DNA of 64,000 nt from Prosthecobacter sp. SYSU 5D2 (GTDB lineage Bacteria > Verrucomicrobiota > Verrucomicrobiia > Verrucomicrobiales > Verrucomicrobiaceae), in contig NZ_JBBYXL010000002.1 in NCBI RefSeq assembly GCF_039655865.1, positions 1 through 64,000 of the forward strand, in the 5' to 3' direction. Made by a program: the position numbers and the translations under genes. Under the pieces are notes generated by a model. The model was not told the DNA's origin and made no database searches. It saw only the letters and a list, made by a program, of their open reading frames with translations. Below, in pieces: positions 36,060 through 44,726 of the stretch (its first letter is position 1; each line of letters begins with the position of its first letter).

Positions 36060-36833
36060 CTAAGCAAGCCTGCCGCCATCCACGACCAAACTTGTGCCTG
36101 TAATCCATCTGGAGGCGTCGGAAAGCAAAAACGCCAGGGCATTGGAAACATCTCGGGGAAATCCTGCACCCAACGGATGCAGATCAAATCCGGCTTTGAC
36201 GGCATTCTTGCCTGCTACATTTTGCTCATAACTGATGACCATCTCTGTTTGGACCAGGCCAGGCACCACCGAATTTACACGGATGGATTCCCGTGCCAGT
36301 TCGATGGCCAAAACACGTACGGCTGCATCAATGGCCCCTTTGGTGGCCGCATAAATGCTGAGTCCAGGAAAGCCTTTATGTCCTGCTGTGGAAGAGACGA
36401 GCACCACGGACAGTCCTCCGTCTTTCCTCCGGACTTGTTTTTGGCGCACCGCGTGGACCATGGCCATGCTTGCTTTGAAATTCAAATCCATCAGGTGGTC
36501 CATTTTATCAAAGTCCAGATGGCGGATCGCCTCGGTGTTTGTGGCTCCGGCTGCACATACAATGCCGTCGATCGGTCCACATTCTACAGCGACGGTTTTC
36601 ATCCATGCTGCCGTCTCTCGAACCTGGGTGACATCGAAGGAATAATAATGGTGTCCCTCTCCCGTCATGCTCTCGAGCGTTTTGACCAGTTCATCCTGCC
36701 TGCGTGCCACCAAGATGACTTTTGCACCCAGTTCAGACAGGAGGATGCAGGCATCCCGGCCGATGCCGGACGATGCCCCCGTGACCAAAACAGTTTTGCC
36801 TGAGAGATCGAGCGGATTGACGATGGCAGGCAT
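36060..36833 (-). CDS. SDR-family ketoreductase
   Basis: The ATG at 36833 (MPAIVNPLDLSGKTVLVTG) gives 257 residues; a longer frame to 36968 overlaps the KAS III gene and is rejected. TGASSGIG (18-25), Ser148, Tyr161 and Lys165 (YAATK) are the SDR hallmarks, and the protein ends ITGTSLVVDGGRLA. It is likely the FabG-like step that reduces the KAS III product on the dedicated ACP. A decayed partial copy of this gene lies at 39578-39748. Confidence 0.88.
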   Translation of the reverse strand: MPAIVNPLDLSGKTVLVTGASSGIGRDACILLSELGAKVILVARRQDELVKTLESMTGEGHHYYSFDVTQVRETAAWMKTVAVECGPIDGIVCAAGATNTEAIRHLDFDKMDHLMDLNFKASMAMVHAVRQKQVRRKDGGLSVVLVSSTAGHKGFPGLSIYAATKGAIDAAVRVLAIELARESIRVNSVVPGLVQTEMVISYEQNVAGKNAVKAGFDLHPLGAGFPRDVSNALAFLLSDASRWITGTSLVVDGGRLA

Positions 36834-36861
36834 AGATGAACAGGAAAGAAGTAAAGCAATT

Positions 36862-37920
36862 TTAGACTTCGACAAGTGCAGGCATGACCATCGGACCCGG
36901 TTGCAGCGCCAGAGCAGCCCAGGACCAGCCGACGCCAAATCCGGCCAGCAGCAGTTTTGCACCGCCATGGGTCAATGCTTCTCGCAGACAGACCGTCATG
37001 GTGAGAGGAATGGATGCGGAACTGGTGTTGCCATACCAGTCAATGCTCATGGGGACCTTTTCCATCGGGATGCCGACTTTGGATGCGATCGTGGAAAGCA
37101 TGAAGGCATTGGCCTGATGAAAAACGAGGGCATCCACTTCACTGGCGTCCCAGCCTTTTAGAGTGAGGCACTTTTGTATGAGAGGCGGAACCTCCCGGAT
37201 ACCAAAAGAAAAGACTTCCGGACCGTTCATATGAAGGTTTTCGGAGGTTCGAAGATTACCGTCGGCACCTTTTTGGGCTGCGCAGGACATTGGGCTGCTC
37301 TTTTCGCGATAACCACCTGCAGGAATAATGATGTTGGAGTGCCCCGCCCCGTTGGTTCCTCCGATAAATGCGATTTCATTGAGGGCATCACCATCAGCAG
37401 GGAACTCGAAGGCCGTTGCCGTCCCGCAATCTCCGAACAATGGGGCTGCGGAGCGGTCCTCAGCACCAACCATGGCGCTGCTTGTGTCTCCAGCCAGAAG
37501 CAAAGCTCTCTGACCTGGCTCCAAGAGCTTGGATGTCAGCCAAATTCCATAAGTGTAACCGGAACATCCCAAATTCACATCAAAGGCAGTGCAATCAGTA
37601 GAAAGCCCCAGTCGTTGTTGAATCACACAAGACGTAGCGGGCAGGCGGTAATCCGGGGACTGGGTAATGAACACCAAATGCTGGATAGAAGATCTCTCCC
37701 AGCCCAGTTCAGAAATCAATTTTTCGGCGGCAGCAACACAAAGATCCGAGGTGCAAAGACTGCGGTCAATTCTGCGCTCTTTGACGCCGGTGCCTTTTAC
37801 CAGCCTGCCTGCATCTTTTTCCCCAAAAACCGCGGCCAGTTCTTCCACTCCTTCGCGACGGGAAGGTACCGCTGATGCCACCCCCCGAATGGATGCGTGA
37901 TTAAAAACACTCTGGGGCAT
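36862..37920 (-). CDS. Beta-ketoacyl-ACP synthase III-like protein (KAS III-a)
   Basis: The ATG at 37920 (MPQSVFNHASIRGVAS) gives 352 residues; the longer frame upstream runs through the ACP gene and is not real. The triad is Cys119 (LGCSGY), His268 (FHQAN) and Asn298 (GNTSSA). The C-terminus GFGVGWSWAALAL is followed by an extra MPALVEV. It starts 11 bases after the ACP stop, so the carrier and its condensing enzyme are co-expressed. Compared with its neighbour KAS III-b it has a longer central insertion (about 175-235). Confidence 0.88.
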   Translation of the reverse strand: MPQSVFNHASIRGVASAVPSRREGVEELAAVFGEKDAGRLVKGTGVKERRIDRSLCTSDLCVAAAEKLISELGWERSSIQHLVFITQSPDYRLPATSCVIQQRLGLSTDCTAFDVNLGCSGYTYGIWLTSKLLEPGQRALLLAGDTSSAMVGAEDRSAAPLFGDCGTATAFEFPADGDALNEIAFIGGTNGAGHSNIIIPAGGYREKSSPMSCAAQKGADGNLRTSENLHMNGPEVFSFGIREVPPLIQKCLTLKGWDASEVDALVFHQANAFMLSTIASKVGIPMEKVPMSIDWYGNTSSASIPLTMTVCLREALTHGGAKLLLAGFGVGWSWAALALQPGPMVMPALVEV

Positions 37921-37931
37921 AATGCGTGACT

Positions 37932-38168
37932 TTAATCGTTGGAAAGCCGGTCTTCCACCGTGCGGACCAGGTCTGCGACCGTTTCCGCCGCCACGATGGA
38001 GGCAGGCGGGGGTGGGGAACCCAAGTGCTTGTCTGTGGCAGCAATAAATGCCACGACGGACAGGGAATCCCAACCTTCAAGTTCAGCGAGCTTTTCTTCT
38101 CCTGATAAAGAATTTCTGTCCAATTCGACGATATCTTCGATTAAATTTAAGAATTCTTTTTTATTCAT
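37932..38168 (-). CDS. Acyl carrier protein (dedicated)
   Basis: This 78-residue carrier starts at the ATG at 38168 (MNKKEFLNLI). The phosphopantetheine Ser35 is in EGWDSLSVV, a motif typical of accessory carriers in polyketide or glycan-modification loci rather than DSLDTVE of AcpP. It lies upstream of KAS III-a with 11 bases between. The unusual PPPP at about 51-54 falls in loop 3. Confidence 0.9.
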   Translation of the reverse strand: MNKKEFLNLIEDIVELDRNSLSGEEKLAELEGWDSLSVVAFIAATDKHLGSPPPPASIVAAETVADLVRTVEDRLSND

Positions 38169-38361
38169 ATGAATATTTTTGGCATTGAGCTTAAGTGGAA
38201 AGCTGGAATTGTTGTTTTGGATTGCTCCAAGGAACTTCACGCTGGATTGAGTCTTGAGCAAGAGCAATGATGCTGGCGTCGCCGCTTAATTTTTGCAACG
38301 CAAGTCTCTAAATTGAGAAAGCATGTTTATTTTTCCTGAGAGGGCAGTTTTTTCACGACTG
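38169..38361. promoter_or_regulatory. AT-rich spacer before the ACP operon
   Basis: This 193-bp AT-rich spacer between the GNAT-like gene stop and the ACP start probably holds a promoter for ACP-KAS III-SDR-deacetylase-KAS III. No confident -35/-10 pair or hairpin was found. Confidence 0.35.
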
Positions 38362-39366
38362 TTACAAAAGAGCGTCTCCGTTATAAAGCGGCCAGTGTCC
38401 CCTGTTCAAAGCTGATGCATTTGAAGGCTGGTGGACCCAAATATCTGCCTGCTGGGAAAGGGTCTTAAAACGACCGGTCCGACCGGCAGCTTGTGCGAGA
38501 TTTGGCGTTAAATGAGCTATTTGGATCGAATGAAATCCGTGCCGTCGGGCTGTTTTGATGATCAAGTTCACCATTTCTCTGAGATGATTCACTGTCGCGT
38601 CGTGAGGCCAGACATCGGAGAGTTGGAGCCTGCCATCTCCAAAGTCCGTCATCAATACACACAGAGGAAACACAGCCCCGTTAATGACAAGCGGGTGGTA
38701 AAACAGCGAGCACGAAAAGGATGGATTGTTGATTGAGAACCAGGCCCAGTAATTCCAGTCCCGGACAGGTCCGTTTAGAGATGCACTTTGAATGTTTACC
38801 CAATGGCGGTCCACCTGCTCTGCCGCCGTTTCATGAGTGATTTTATTGGATGCAACGAAACGTGGAAGCCGTTTGTGGGGAATGGAAAAGCGGAGCATCC
38901 GGCATAATGCGGCGAGCGGGCTGCCCCAATGAATGGAAGACATCACTTCAGGCCGGAGGCAGGTCCAATAGTGTGAGAACATTTTCATGATCTTCACTGC
39001 CGTGGCGTTTGGAGTTCCATTGATATTGATCAAATGGGATATCCTGGCATCCAATGCCATAGGCAACTGGAGGCTCACCGAACGGTAGGCAGGCAAAACG
39101 CGCCAGGTGGAACGCAAAGCCGCAAGCTGGACTTTTCCATCAACAACCAGCCGGATCGGGATGCAAAGACATATGCCCTGAACGGATCCCTCCGCCATGA
39201 GCATGCTGCCGCGAGGCCAGTCTTCTGTCATGGCCGGGTTATTTTTCCACCAATGATTCAGGCGGTGGATCCAGAACTCCGTGGATCTTCCATCCCCTGG
39301 GAAACTGGAGCAAAATTCGGCGATAAGGTGTGTGTTTTCAGCTAGAACTGGGAGGATTTCAGGCAT
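38362..39366 (-). CDS. GNAT-like acyltransferase of the carrier cassette
   Basis: The ATG at 39366 (MPEILPVLAENTHLIAEFCSSFPG) gives 334 residues; an upstream TTG would add 16 unlikely residues. The layout suggests two GNAT/FemAB-type halves: an N-terminal part (about 30-150) and a C-terminal part with SLFYHPLVINGAVFPLCVLMTDFGDG then HLREMVNLIIKTARRHGFHSIQIAH. There is no signal peptide. With the ACP and condensing enzymes downstream, it is a good candidate for moving the finished acyl group to an acceptor amine, but this is inferred from position; the GNAT assignment itself is moderate. Confidence 0.6.
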   Translation of the reverse strand: MPEILPVLAENTHLIAEFCSSFPGDGRSTEFWIHRLNHWWKNNPAMTEDWPRGSMLMAEGSVQGICLCIPIRLVVDGKVQLAALRSTWRVLPAYRSVSLQLPMALDARISHLININGTPNATAVKIMKMFSHYWTCLRPEVMSSIHWGSPLAALCRMLRFSIPHKRLPRFVASNKITHETAAEQVDRHWVNIQSASLNGPVRDWNYWAWFSINNPSFSCSLFYHPLVINGAVFPLCVLMTDFGDGRLQLSDVWPHDATVNHLREMVNLIIKTARRHGFHSIQIAHLTPNLAQAAGRTGRFKTLSQQADIWVHQPSNASALNRGHWPLYNGDALL

Positions 39367-39577
39367 GAATCGGATTCTAAAATTAGCTGGACACGCTAGG
39401 GCAGATGTAAACAAATACGGGTGGCCATGGGTGTTACAACCGTTTAAATCCGTCTGGTGTCGATGCCATTGATGCAGGTAACCAGCCTGGCAGTGGAGAA
39501 AGAGATTTTATTTGAGAAAAGATCTCTTCTTGGGGAGCGCCGTCAGATCAGAAGTGCCATCGAATGATTAACAGCGA

Positions 39578-39748
39578 TGACCTCACCTGTCATGCGCTCG
39601 AGCGTTTTGACCATTTCTTACTGCATGCGGGCCACGAGGATGATTTTTACCCTCAGCTCTGACAGCTAGATGCAGGCATCCCGGTCGATGCTCCGGTGAC
39701 CAGGATGGTTTTGCCTGAGAGATCGAGCGGATTGACGATGGCAGGCAT
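39578..39748 (-). pseudogene. Decayed 5' copy of the cassette SDR gene
   Basis: Read on the minus strand from 39748, the sequence starts MPAIVNPLDLSGKTILVTGA, then diverges from the intact SDR (36833 start) by a deletion in the TGASSGIG region and hits a stop after MPASSCQS. Downstream bases remain recognisably similar to the intact gene to about residue 57. Just outside, at 39777-39807, bases match the KAS III-a 3' end (..LVEV), at nearly the same distance as in the intact cluster. So this is a copied junction fragment, not an isolated gene. It lies in the 583-bp spacer before the third MFS gene. Confidence 0.85.
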
Positions 39749-39949
39749 AATGAATGGCGGATGATACAGAGCGAACAGACTTCAACAAGGCCGGGCACGG
39801 CGTCAGGTAAAAGGCAGCCTTCTTGGCGGCTGCAAGGGCGGAGGCGGTCATTTAGAGCTGCCAAATTCCCTGCCCATGGCCTCACGGATTCCCTGGGAGA
39901 TGCATTTCTTGTTTGCCTCGCTGGCGTGCGTGCTTCACTCTGCGCGCCC

Positions 39950-41326
39950 ATGAGCCAGACTGCACCTCTCCTCGACGACAACGCCCCGTGGTATAAACTC
40001 CTGACCTCGTATCACTGGTTTGTTTTTATTGTGGCCTCCCTGGCGTGGCTGTTCGACTGCCTGGACCAGCAGCTTTTCCTGCTGGCACGCAATGGGGCAA
40101 TGAAGGCGCTGCTGCCGCCTGACATGGACCCGATCAAGTATGGTGGGTATGCGACATCCATCTTTGTGGCGGGCTGGGCGACGGGGGGACTGATCTTTGG
40201 GTCCGTGGGTGACCGGATCGGACGGGCGAAGACGCTGACGATGACCGTGCTGATCTACTCAGTGTGTACGGGTCTTTCGGCCTTTTCCAAAGGGTGGATT
40301 GATTTTGCGATCTACCGTTTCCTGACGGGCCTCGGTGTGGGCGGGGTGTTTGGCCTGGCAGTGGCGCTGGTGGCGGATACGCTGCCTGACCGCGCACGCA
40401 CGGGCGCTCTGGGGACTTTGCAGGCGTTGTCTGCCGTGGGCAACGTAACGGCTGGCCTGGTGAGCATGTACATGGGCCACCTTGAGGGCATGAAAACCAT
40501 CGAGCCCGGGACGGCCTGGAAGTATATGTTCCTGGTGGGGGCGGCTCCGGCTTTCCTCTGTGTCTTTATCCAGATGCGACTGAAAGAGCCGGAGAAGTGG
40601 GTGAAGGCCCGCGCTGCTGGCAAGGCGGCAGGGGTGAAATTCGGTTCCTACTCGGCCCTGCTGGGCGATGTACGCTGGCGGAAGAATGCGCTCCTGGGAA
40701 TGCTACTGTGCATTTCTGGCGTCATCGGCCTGTGGGGTATCGGGTTCTTCAGCCCGGAATTGGTGGGAGATGTGATGCAGCGCTCGTTGGAGGCTGAAGG
40801 TGTGCCTGCGGCCGAGATCGCCGGCCAGAAGACGACCTGGATCGGGATCAACTCGATTGTGCAGAACATCGGGGCATTCATCGGCATGCTGCTGTTCACG
40901 AAGTTTGCGCAATCCTTGGGTCGCAAGAAAGCCTTCGCGATTGCCTTCGTGCTGGCCTTGGTGAGCACGGTCGGTTATTTCCAGATGTTTAATGGCCGGG
41001 GTGATATCTGGATGAGTGCGGTGATGGGCGGTTGCCAGCTCGCCTTGTTTGCCGGATTTGCGATTTATTTGCCGGAGCTGTTCCCGACCAGCCTGCGCAG
41101 CACGGGGACGAGCTTTTGTTATAACGTGGGCCGTTTTGTGGCGGCCAGCGGACCCTTTACCCTAGGCAGTCTGCAGGCGGCCCTGAAAGCGGGGGCGACG
41201 ACGCCTGAGGCGAAGCTGGACGCCTTCCGCAACGCCTGCAGCTACATGAGCGTGGTGTTTGTGATCGGCCTGATCGCCCTGATGTTCCTGCCTGAAACGA
41301 AAGGCCGGGCAATGCCGGAAGATTGA
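39950..41326 (+). CDS. MFS transporter (sugar-porter/metabolite:H+ symporter type)
   Basis: The ATG at 39950 (MSQTAPLLDDNAPWYKLLTSYHW) gives 458 residues with 12 helices; upstream frame residues overlap the pseudogene region and are excluded. The loop 2-3 motif is GSVGDRIGRAK (about 88-98), and RFLTGLGVGGVFGLAVALVAD follows helix 4; the protein ends FLPETKGRAMPED, the sugar-porter PETKG signature. Probable role: uptake of a sugar or aromatic acid. It is unrelated to the two MFS paralogues at the window start. Confidence 0.9.
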   Translation: MSQTAPLLDDNAPWYKLLTSYHWFVFIVASLAWLFDCLDQQLFLLARNGAMKALLPPDMDPIKYGGYATSIFVAGWATGGLIFGSVGDRIGRAKTLTMTVLIYSVCTGLSAFSKGWIDFAIYRFLTGLGVGGVFGLAVALVADTLPDRARTGALGTLQALSAVGNVTAGLVSMYMGHLEGMKTIEPGTAWKYMFLVGAAPAFLCVFIQMRLKEPEKWVKARAAGKAAGVKFGSYSALLGDVRWRKNALLGMLLCISGVIGLWGIGFFSPELVGDVMQRSLEAEGVPAAEIAGQKTTWIGINSIVQNIGAFIGMLLFTKFAQSLGRKKAFAIAFVLALVSTVGYFQMFNGRGDIWMSAVMGGCQLALFAGFAIYLPELFPTSLRSTGTSFCYNVGRFVAASGPFTLGSLQAALKAGATTPEAKLDAFRNACSYMSVVFVIGLIALMFLPETKGRAMPED

Positions 41327-41351
41327 TCTTACAGAAAGAGGTTTCTTATCC

Positions 41352-41384
41352 AAGGGGCTCCGGCTGTGAAAAGCCGGGGCCCTT
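41352..41384 (+). terminator. Intrinsic terminator after the third MFS gene
   Basis: AAGGGGCTCCGGCT pairs with AGCCGGGGCCCTT with one mismatch around a GTGAAA loop, followed by a T-rich tract. It lies 25 bases after the stop. Confidence 0.8.
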
Positions 41385-41426
41385 TGTGTTTGCAGGGGAG
41401 GCGTTTTACGGGAAAATGGCGGGGTT

Positions 41427-41705
41427 ATGACGCCTGCTGAGCTTGCTGCCGCCCCTGTCCTTCCCGCTGGTCTGAGCGCGGAGGCGCAGTCGCTCTGGCA
41501 CACGAAGCAGGGGAACTGGGAGGAGGCGCACAACATCGCGCAGGACATCCACACGGCGATGGGCTCGTGGATCCACGCGCTACTGCATGTGATCGAAGGG
41601 GATCAATGGAATGCGGACTATTGGTTTTCCAAGGCCAAGAAGCCTTCAAAAGGCCCCAAGGAAGTGGATGCTCTGTGGGAGGAGATCGCGGGACAGGTGC
41701 TGTAG
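41427..41705 (+). CDS. Small conserved-looking protein of unknown function
   Basis: The 92-residue product has no signal peptide or membrane helix. It is rich in Trp and His (SLWHTKQGNWEEAHNIAQDI, then WIHALLHVIEGDQWNADYWF, then AKKPSKGPKEVDALWEEIAG), suggesting a small all-helical domain. It is the only gene between the MFS terminator and the AT-rich spacer. No family recognised. Confidence 0.65.
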   Translation: MTPAELAAAPVLPAGLSAEAQSLWHTKQGNWEEAHNIAQDIHTAMGSWIHALLHVIEGDQWNADYWFSKAKKPSKGPKEVDALWEEIAGQVL

Positions 41706-42569
41706 CGGGGAGATGGAAATGTGGCAGGTTATTCAATCCCGCTGGATGAAAACCTGACTGGATTCAATACGCAGAAAAGCTCTTGAGCGGATGAGCGGCC
41801 ATTTCCTTTCCGGAACTTGCCCGTTGGGTATGACGGGAGGCATTCAGCAAATGCATGAGACGCCGAGACCTTGGATGCACGCATTTCCTGAGCAACAATC
41901 GAAAAGGATCCACCCGAGCTTTTGGTTAGGGAAGCCCGCATTCAGGACTTCAAGATGAGATTGTTGGACGATTTAGCCCGGAGACACTCAAAGCATGAGC
42001 TGATAAACTAAGTCTATTAGGATAATAAAACAAAGTAATGATACAACCTTGCATCTGCGGCTGTGAGAGAAGAAAATTGAAAGCTGTCTGGCACTCACGC
42101 TTATTAGGCGGTCAGGTTTCAGTCACATTTTTTTGCGATCACCCTGAAATCAAAGGGCATCAAGGTTTGCAGGGGTGCTGTTAAAGGATGAAAAAAGAAC
42201 AGATGTGGGAAACGATATCCCAAAGGTTGACACAATCAGCTCTCAATTAGGGGCAGATAACACCCCGAATTTCGGTTAATATGCACGAAATACGATCATT
42301 TTTCGCGTGAAATAAGGAAAAACTAGTACTTAAGCTCAATTTAGCGCGTGACAGATATTTATGAGTACTAATGATGGCAATGACATTGTTAAATACTCAT
42401 TTTTAATCAAAAAACGACTTTTTTTGAAAAAATAACAAGTGTAAACTGGTAAAAATGCAGTGATAATGCAATACATAAATATTACATACGCATAGTACAC
42501 ATAACTATTCGGAATCGCATATTTAATTCGAAGTACTACGCTGAGAGGATTTTAACCAAATGTGCTTTT
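41706..42569. other. 864-bp intergenic region, AT-rich in its second half
   Basis: No convincing coding frame is present. The first ~230 bases resemble the genome average; from about 41940 to 42569 the region is AT-rich, with A/T tracts and TATA-like strings (around 42300-42540) such as GATAAT at 42462-42467. One motif of the GTTAGG family is at 41919-41931. It probably carries promoter elements of the PEP-CTERM gene; an exosortase-type sigma-54 site was sought and not found convincingly. Confidence 0.5.
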
Positions 42570-43475
42570 ATGAATACGTGCAAAAAACAATGCGATGTGA
42601 AGATGGGGATCAGAAATTGCGGATTGGCCCTTGTTTTGGCTTTTTCCGTGGCAACCTCAGCTCAGGCACAATTGATATCCTCCGGGGAATTCTTTAATCC
42701 CGACTTTGATGCGCGCGGTGCGGGAGGATCCAATTTGCTGGATCTAACCGTTGATACGGCCACGCAGTTTCAAAATGTCACCCCAACACAAACAGACGGC
42801 AGGGTGTCGTGGACCCATACGGCCCAAGGGTTGGTCCAGGCAGGACTGCGGGTGGACATTCTGTTTATCGAAACGCAAGTCGCGGATGTAACTCTGGCGG
42901 CCTACACCCAAACGGCGGCTGACAGTCTGATCTTTGGTAGGCAGCTAACCGTGAACACGCTGGTTGACGGCTTTGATGGCTTGCTCAATGGCGTGGTGAG
43001 CAATGTGGTCGGGGCCAGTGCGATCAATCAATGGAACTCAATCGCCGATGTGACAAGCCTGACGTTGAACGAAGGGGTGCTTTACTCAGCCAGTTTCTCC
43101 GTTTCGAGCGGGAGCGGGCTGAATCTGGATGCGCTGAGCGCGGCAAATTTCACGTTGCTTAGCGGCGGGGTCGTGATTCAGAATATCAATGCAGTGGAAA
43201 CGCTGAATGTGCTGGATCTGCTGACGATTGGCGGGGGAACGGCGACGGTGGATTTTCAGTTTTATGCGCCGGAGGGCGGGCTGGATGAACTGACCTTTGA
43301 ATTTGACGCCGCGACAGTGGCGAATGTGGCCCTGCTGGGAGGTATCACCGGGAACCAAACGGTCATGGAGTTCAACTCGTTCTCCGTGGCCCCGGTGCCG
43401 GAACCTGGGAGTCTGGCGCTGGCTGCGGTGGGCTTCATGGTGCTGCTGCGCCGCCGCCGGTTCCGTGGGGTATGA
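42570..43475 (+). CDS. Secreted PEP-CTERM protein
   Basis: The 301-residue protein has a signal peptide ending SAQAQ, a beta-rich central part, and a C-terminal PEP-CTERM sorting signal: VPEPGSLAL, a hydrophobic helix (AAVGFMVLL) and a basic RRRRFRG end. It is expected to be exported and then processed by an exosortase to the outer envelope. No exosortase is in the window. An alternative ATG at 42603 (MGIRNCGLALVL) would give a shorter signal peptide. The central domain has no recognised fold; it contains many Thr/Asn/Gly strands. The upstream region is AT-rich. Confidence 0.85.
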   Translation: MNTCKKQCDVKMGIRNCGLALVLAFSVATSAQAQLISSGEFFNPDFDARGAGGSNLLDLTVDTATQFQNVTPTQTDGRVSWTHTAQGLVQAGLRVDILFIETQVADVTLAAYTQTAADSLIFGRQLTVNTLVDGFDGLLNGVVSNVVGASAINQWNSIADVTSLTLNEGVLYSASFSVSSGSGLNLDALSAANFTLLSGGVVIQNINAVETLNVLDLLTIGGGTATVDFQFYAPEGGLDELTFEFDAATVANVALLGGITGNQTVMEFNSFSVAPVPEPGSLALAAVGFMVLLRRRRFRGV

Positions 43476-43591
43476 TGATTCTGCGCGACCAAGTCTAAAT
43501 ATCCATGTCCATAAGGGCCTGGATTTTTTATTGTTTGGAATTGCCAGGACAGGCAGACATCTGTCATCGTTCCGGGTTCATTTCAGAGCCC

Positions 43592-44110
43592 ATGGAACCT
43601 GGCAGTTCAGGCTGCGATATCATCAACTCCCGCACCTACCTGCATCCGCGTGAACGGGTGTTTGAGGCGTTTTCAGATCCTGTCCGGCTGGCCCGGTGGT
43701 GGGGGCCGAAGGGGTTCACCAACAGCTTTCATACTTTCGATTTTCAACCGGGAGGCCAATGGCAATTAACCATGTACAGCCCCGACGGACATGACTTTAA
43801 AAACGAGTGTGTCTTTCAGGAAATCACCATGCCTGGACGGATCGTTATCGAGCACGTCTCAGCCCCCAAATATGTGCTGGCAGTGACACTGGAAAAGGCG
43901 GGTGATGGTACGAGGTTGCTCTGGGTGCAGCGGTTTGAGTAGGCGGAGATGCGGGATAAGATTGTGAAATTTGCCGGTCTGGCGAATGAGGAGCTTTTGG
44001 ACCGGTTGGGTGAGGTTATGGGCGAGACGACAGACGATCCATCTGGCCCCAAATTAACCACCGCAAGAGCTCAGGAGACCGCAGTGAAAGCCATTTACAT
44101 TTATGGGTGA
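43592..44110 (+). pseudogene. AHSA1/SRPBCC-domain gene interrupted by an in-frame stop
   Basis: From the ATG at 43592 (MEPGSSGCDIINSRTYLHP) the frame encodes an SRPBCC/AHSA1-type domain: RVFEAFSDPVRLARWWGPKGFTN, then GGQWQLTMYSPDGHDF, then VLAVTLEKAGDGTRLLWVQRFE. A TAG at 43940-43942 then interrupts it, after which the same frame continues as AEMRDKIVKFAGLANEELLDRL, exactly the usual family C-terminus, to a stop at 44108. One substitution to TAG explains the break. Either the gene is inactive, the stop is read through, or it is a sequencing error. A longer upstream frame to 43505 adds no domain. Confidence 0.75.
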
Positions 44111-44142
44111 CATTTTCCCGTGTATCATGACAGCCAGAAGCT

Positions 44143-44670
44143 ATGAAATCCAAAACATCCCATTCTGATGAGGAGCGGTCTGCTTCCTGCCAATCTTTGA
44201 AGCCAAAGAAAGCCCGACCGGGTGTCTCTGAAACCGGGACTGGCAAGATGCAGAAAAATGAGCAGGGGGTGGTCCTCCTCTCCGGGGGGAATCCGCAGAT
44301 TGCGAAGGGGGATGGGGATGAGCCCGTGCAGGCTTATATTGCAGCGATGCCGGGGTGGAAGAGTGCACTGGGCAAGCGGCTGGATGAGATCATCACCCGG
44401 AGCGTGCCGGATGTGCGCAAGGCGGTGAGATGGAACTCGCCCTTTTATGGGAGCGAGGGCGGGGGCTGGTTTGTGACCTTTCATGTGCTGACACGGTATG
44501 TGAAAGTGACCTTTTTCGACGGCACGTCCCTGCAGCCCATCCCACCCGGCGGCACGCCTAAAAGCAAAGAGGCGCGCTGGATCGACATCTACGAAGCTGA
44601 TGAACTGGATGAATCGCAGATGACAGGCTGGGTGAAGCAGGCGTCGGCATTGCCAGGGTGGGTGCCGTAG
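44143..44670 (+). CDS. DUF1801-domain protein
   Basis: The 175-residue cytoplasmic protein has a variable N-terminal ~40 residues followed by DUF1801: PVQAYIAAMPGWKSALGKRLDEII, then RKAVRWNSPFYGSEGGGWFVTFHVLTRYVKVTFFDG, then a C-terminal WIDIYEADELDESQMTGWVKQA. DUF1801 proteins have a small alpha/beta fold of unknown function and often sit near AHSA1/SRPBCC genes, as here. The start is the ATG at 44143. Confidence 0.85.
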   Translation: MKSKTSHSDEERSASCQSLKPKKARPGVSETGTGKMQKNEQGVVLLSGGNPQIAKGDGDEPVQAYIAAMPGWKSALGKRLDEIITRSVPDVRKAVRWNSPFYGSEGGGWFVTFHVLTRYVKVTFFDGTSLQPIPPGGTPKSKEARWIDIYEADELDESQMTGWVKQASALPGWVP

Positions 44671-44726
44671 AAGAACATGCCTACTCACTCAAGTGAACTG
44701 AATCTTCATTGACCCAGCGGCCGACT

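Noticed and set aside
41729-41941. 70-codon minus-strand frame in the spacer after 41705
   Set aside because: No Shine-Dalgarno, no hydrophobic or domain signal, and repetitive Ser/Lys composition; treated as noncoding.
42089-42106. TGGCAC followed by TTA-type bases as a sigma-54 site for the PEP-CTERM gene
   Set aside because: The -24 half fits TGGCAC, but the -12 half lacks TTGC at the right distance.
42227-42261. TTGACA (42227-42232) as a promoter for the PEP-CTERM gene
   Set aside because: No acceptable -10 element at 16-18 bases; ~300 bases from the start codon.
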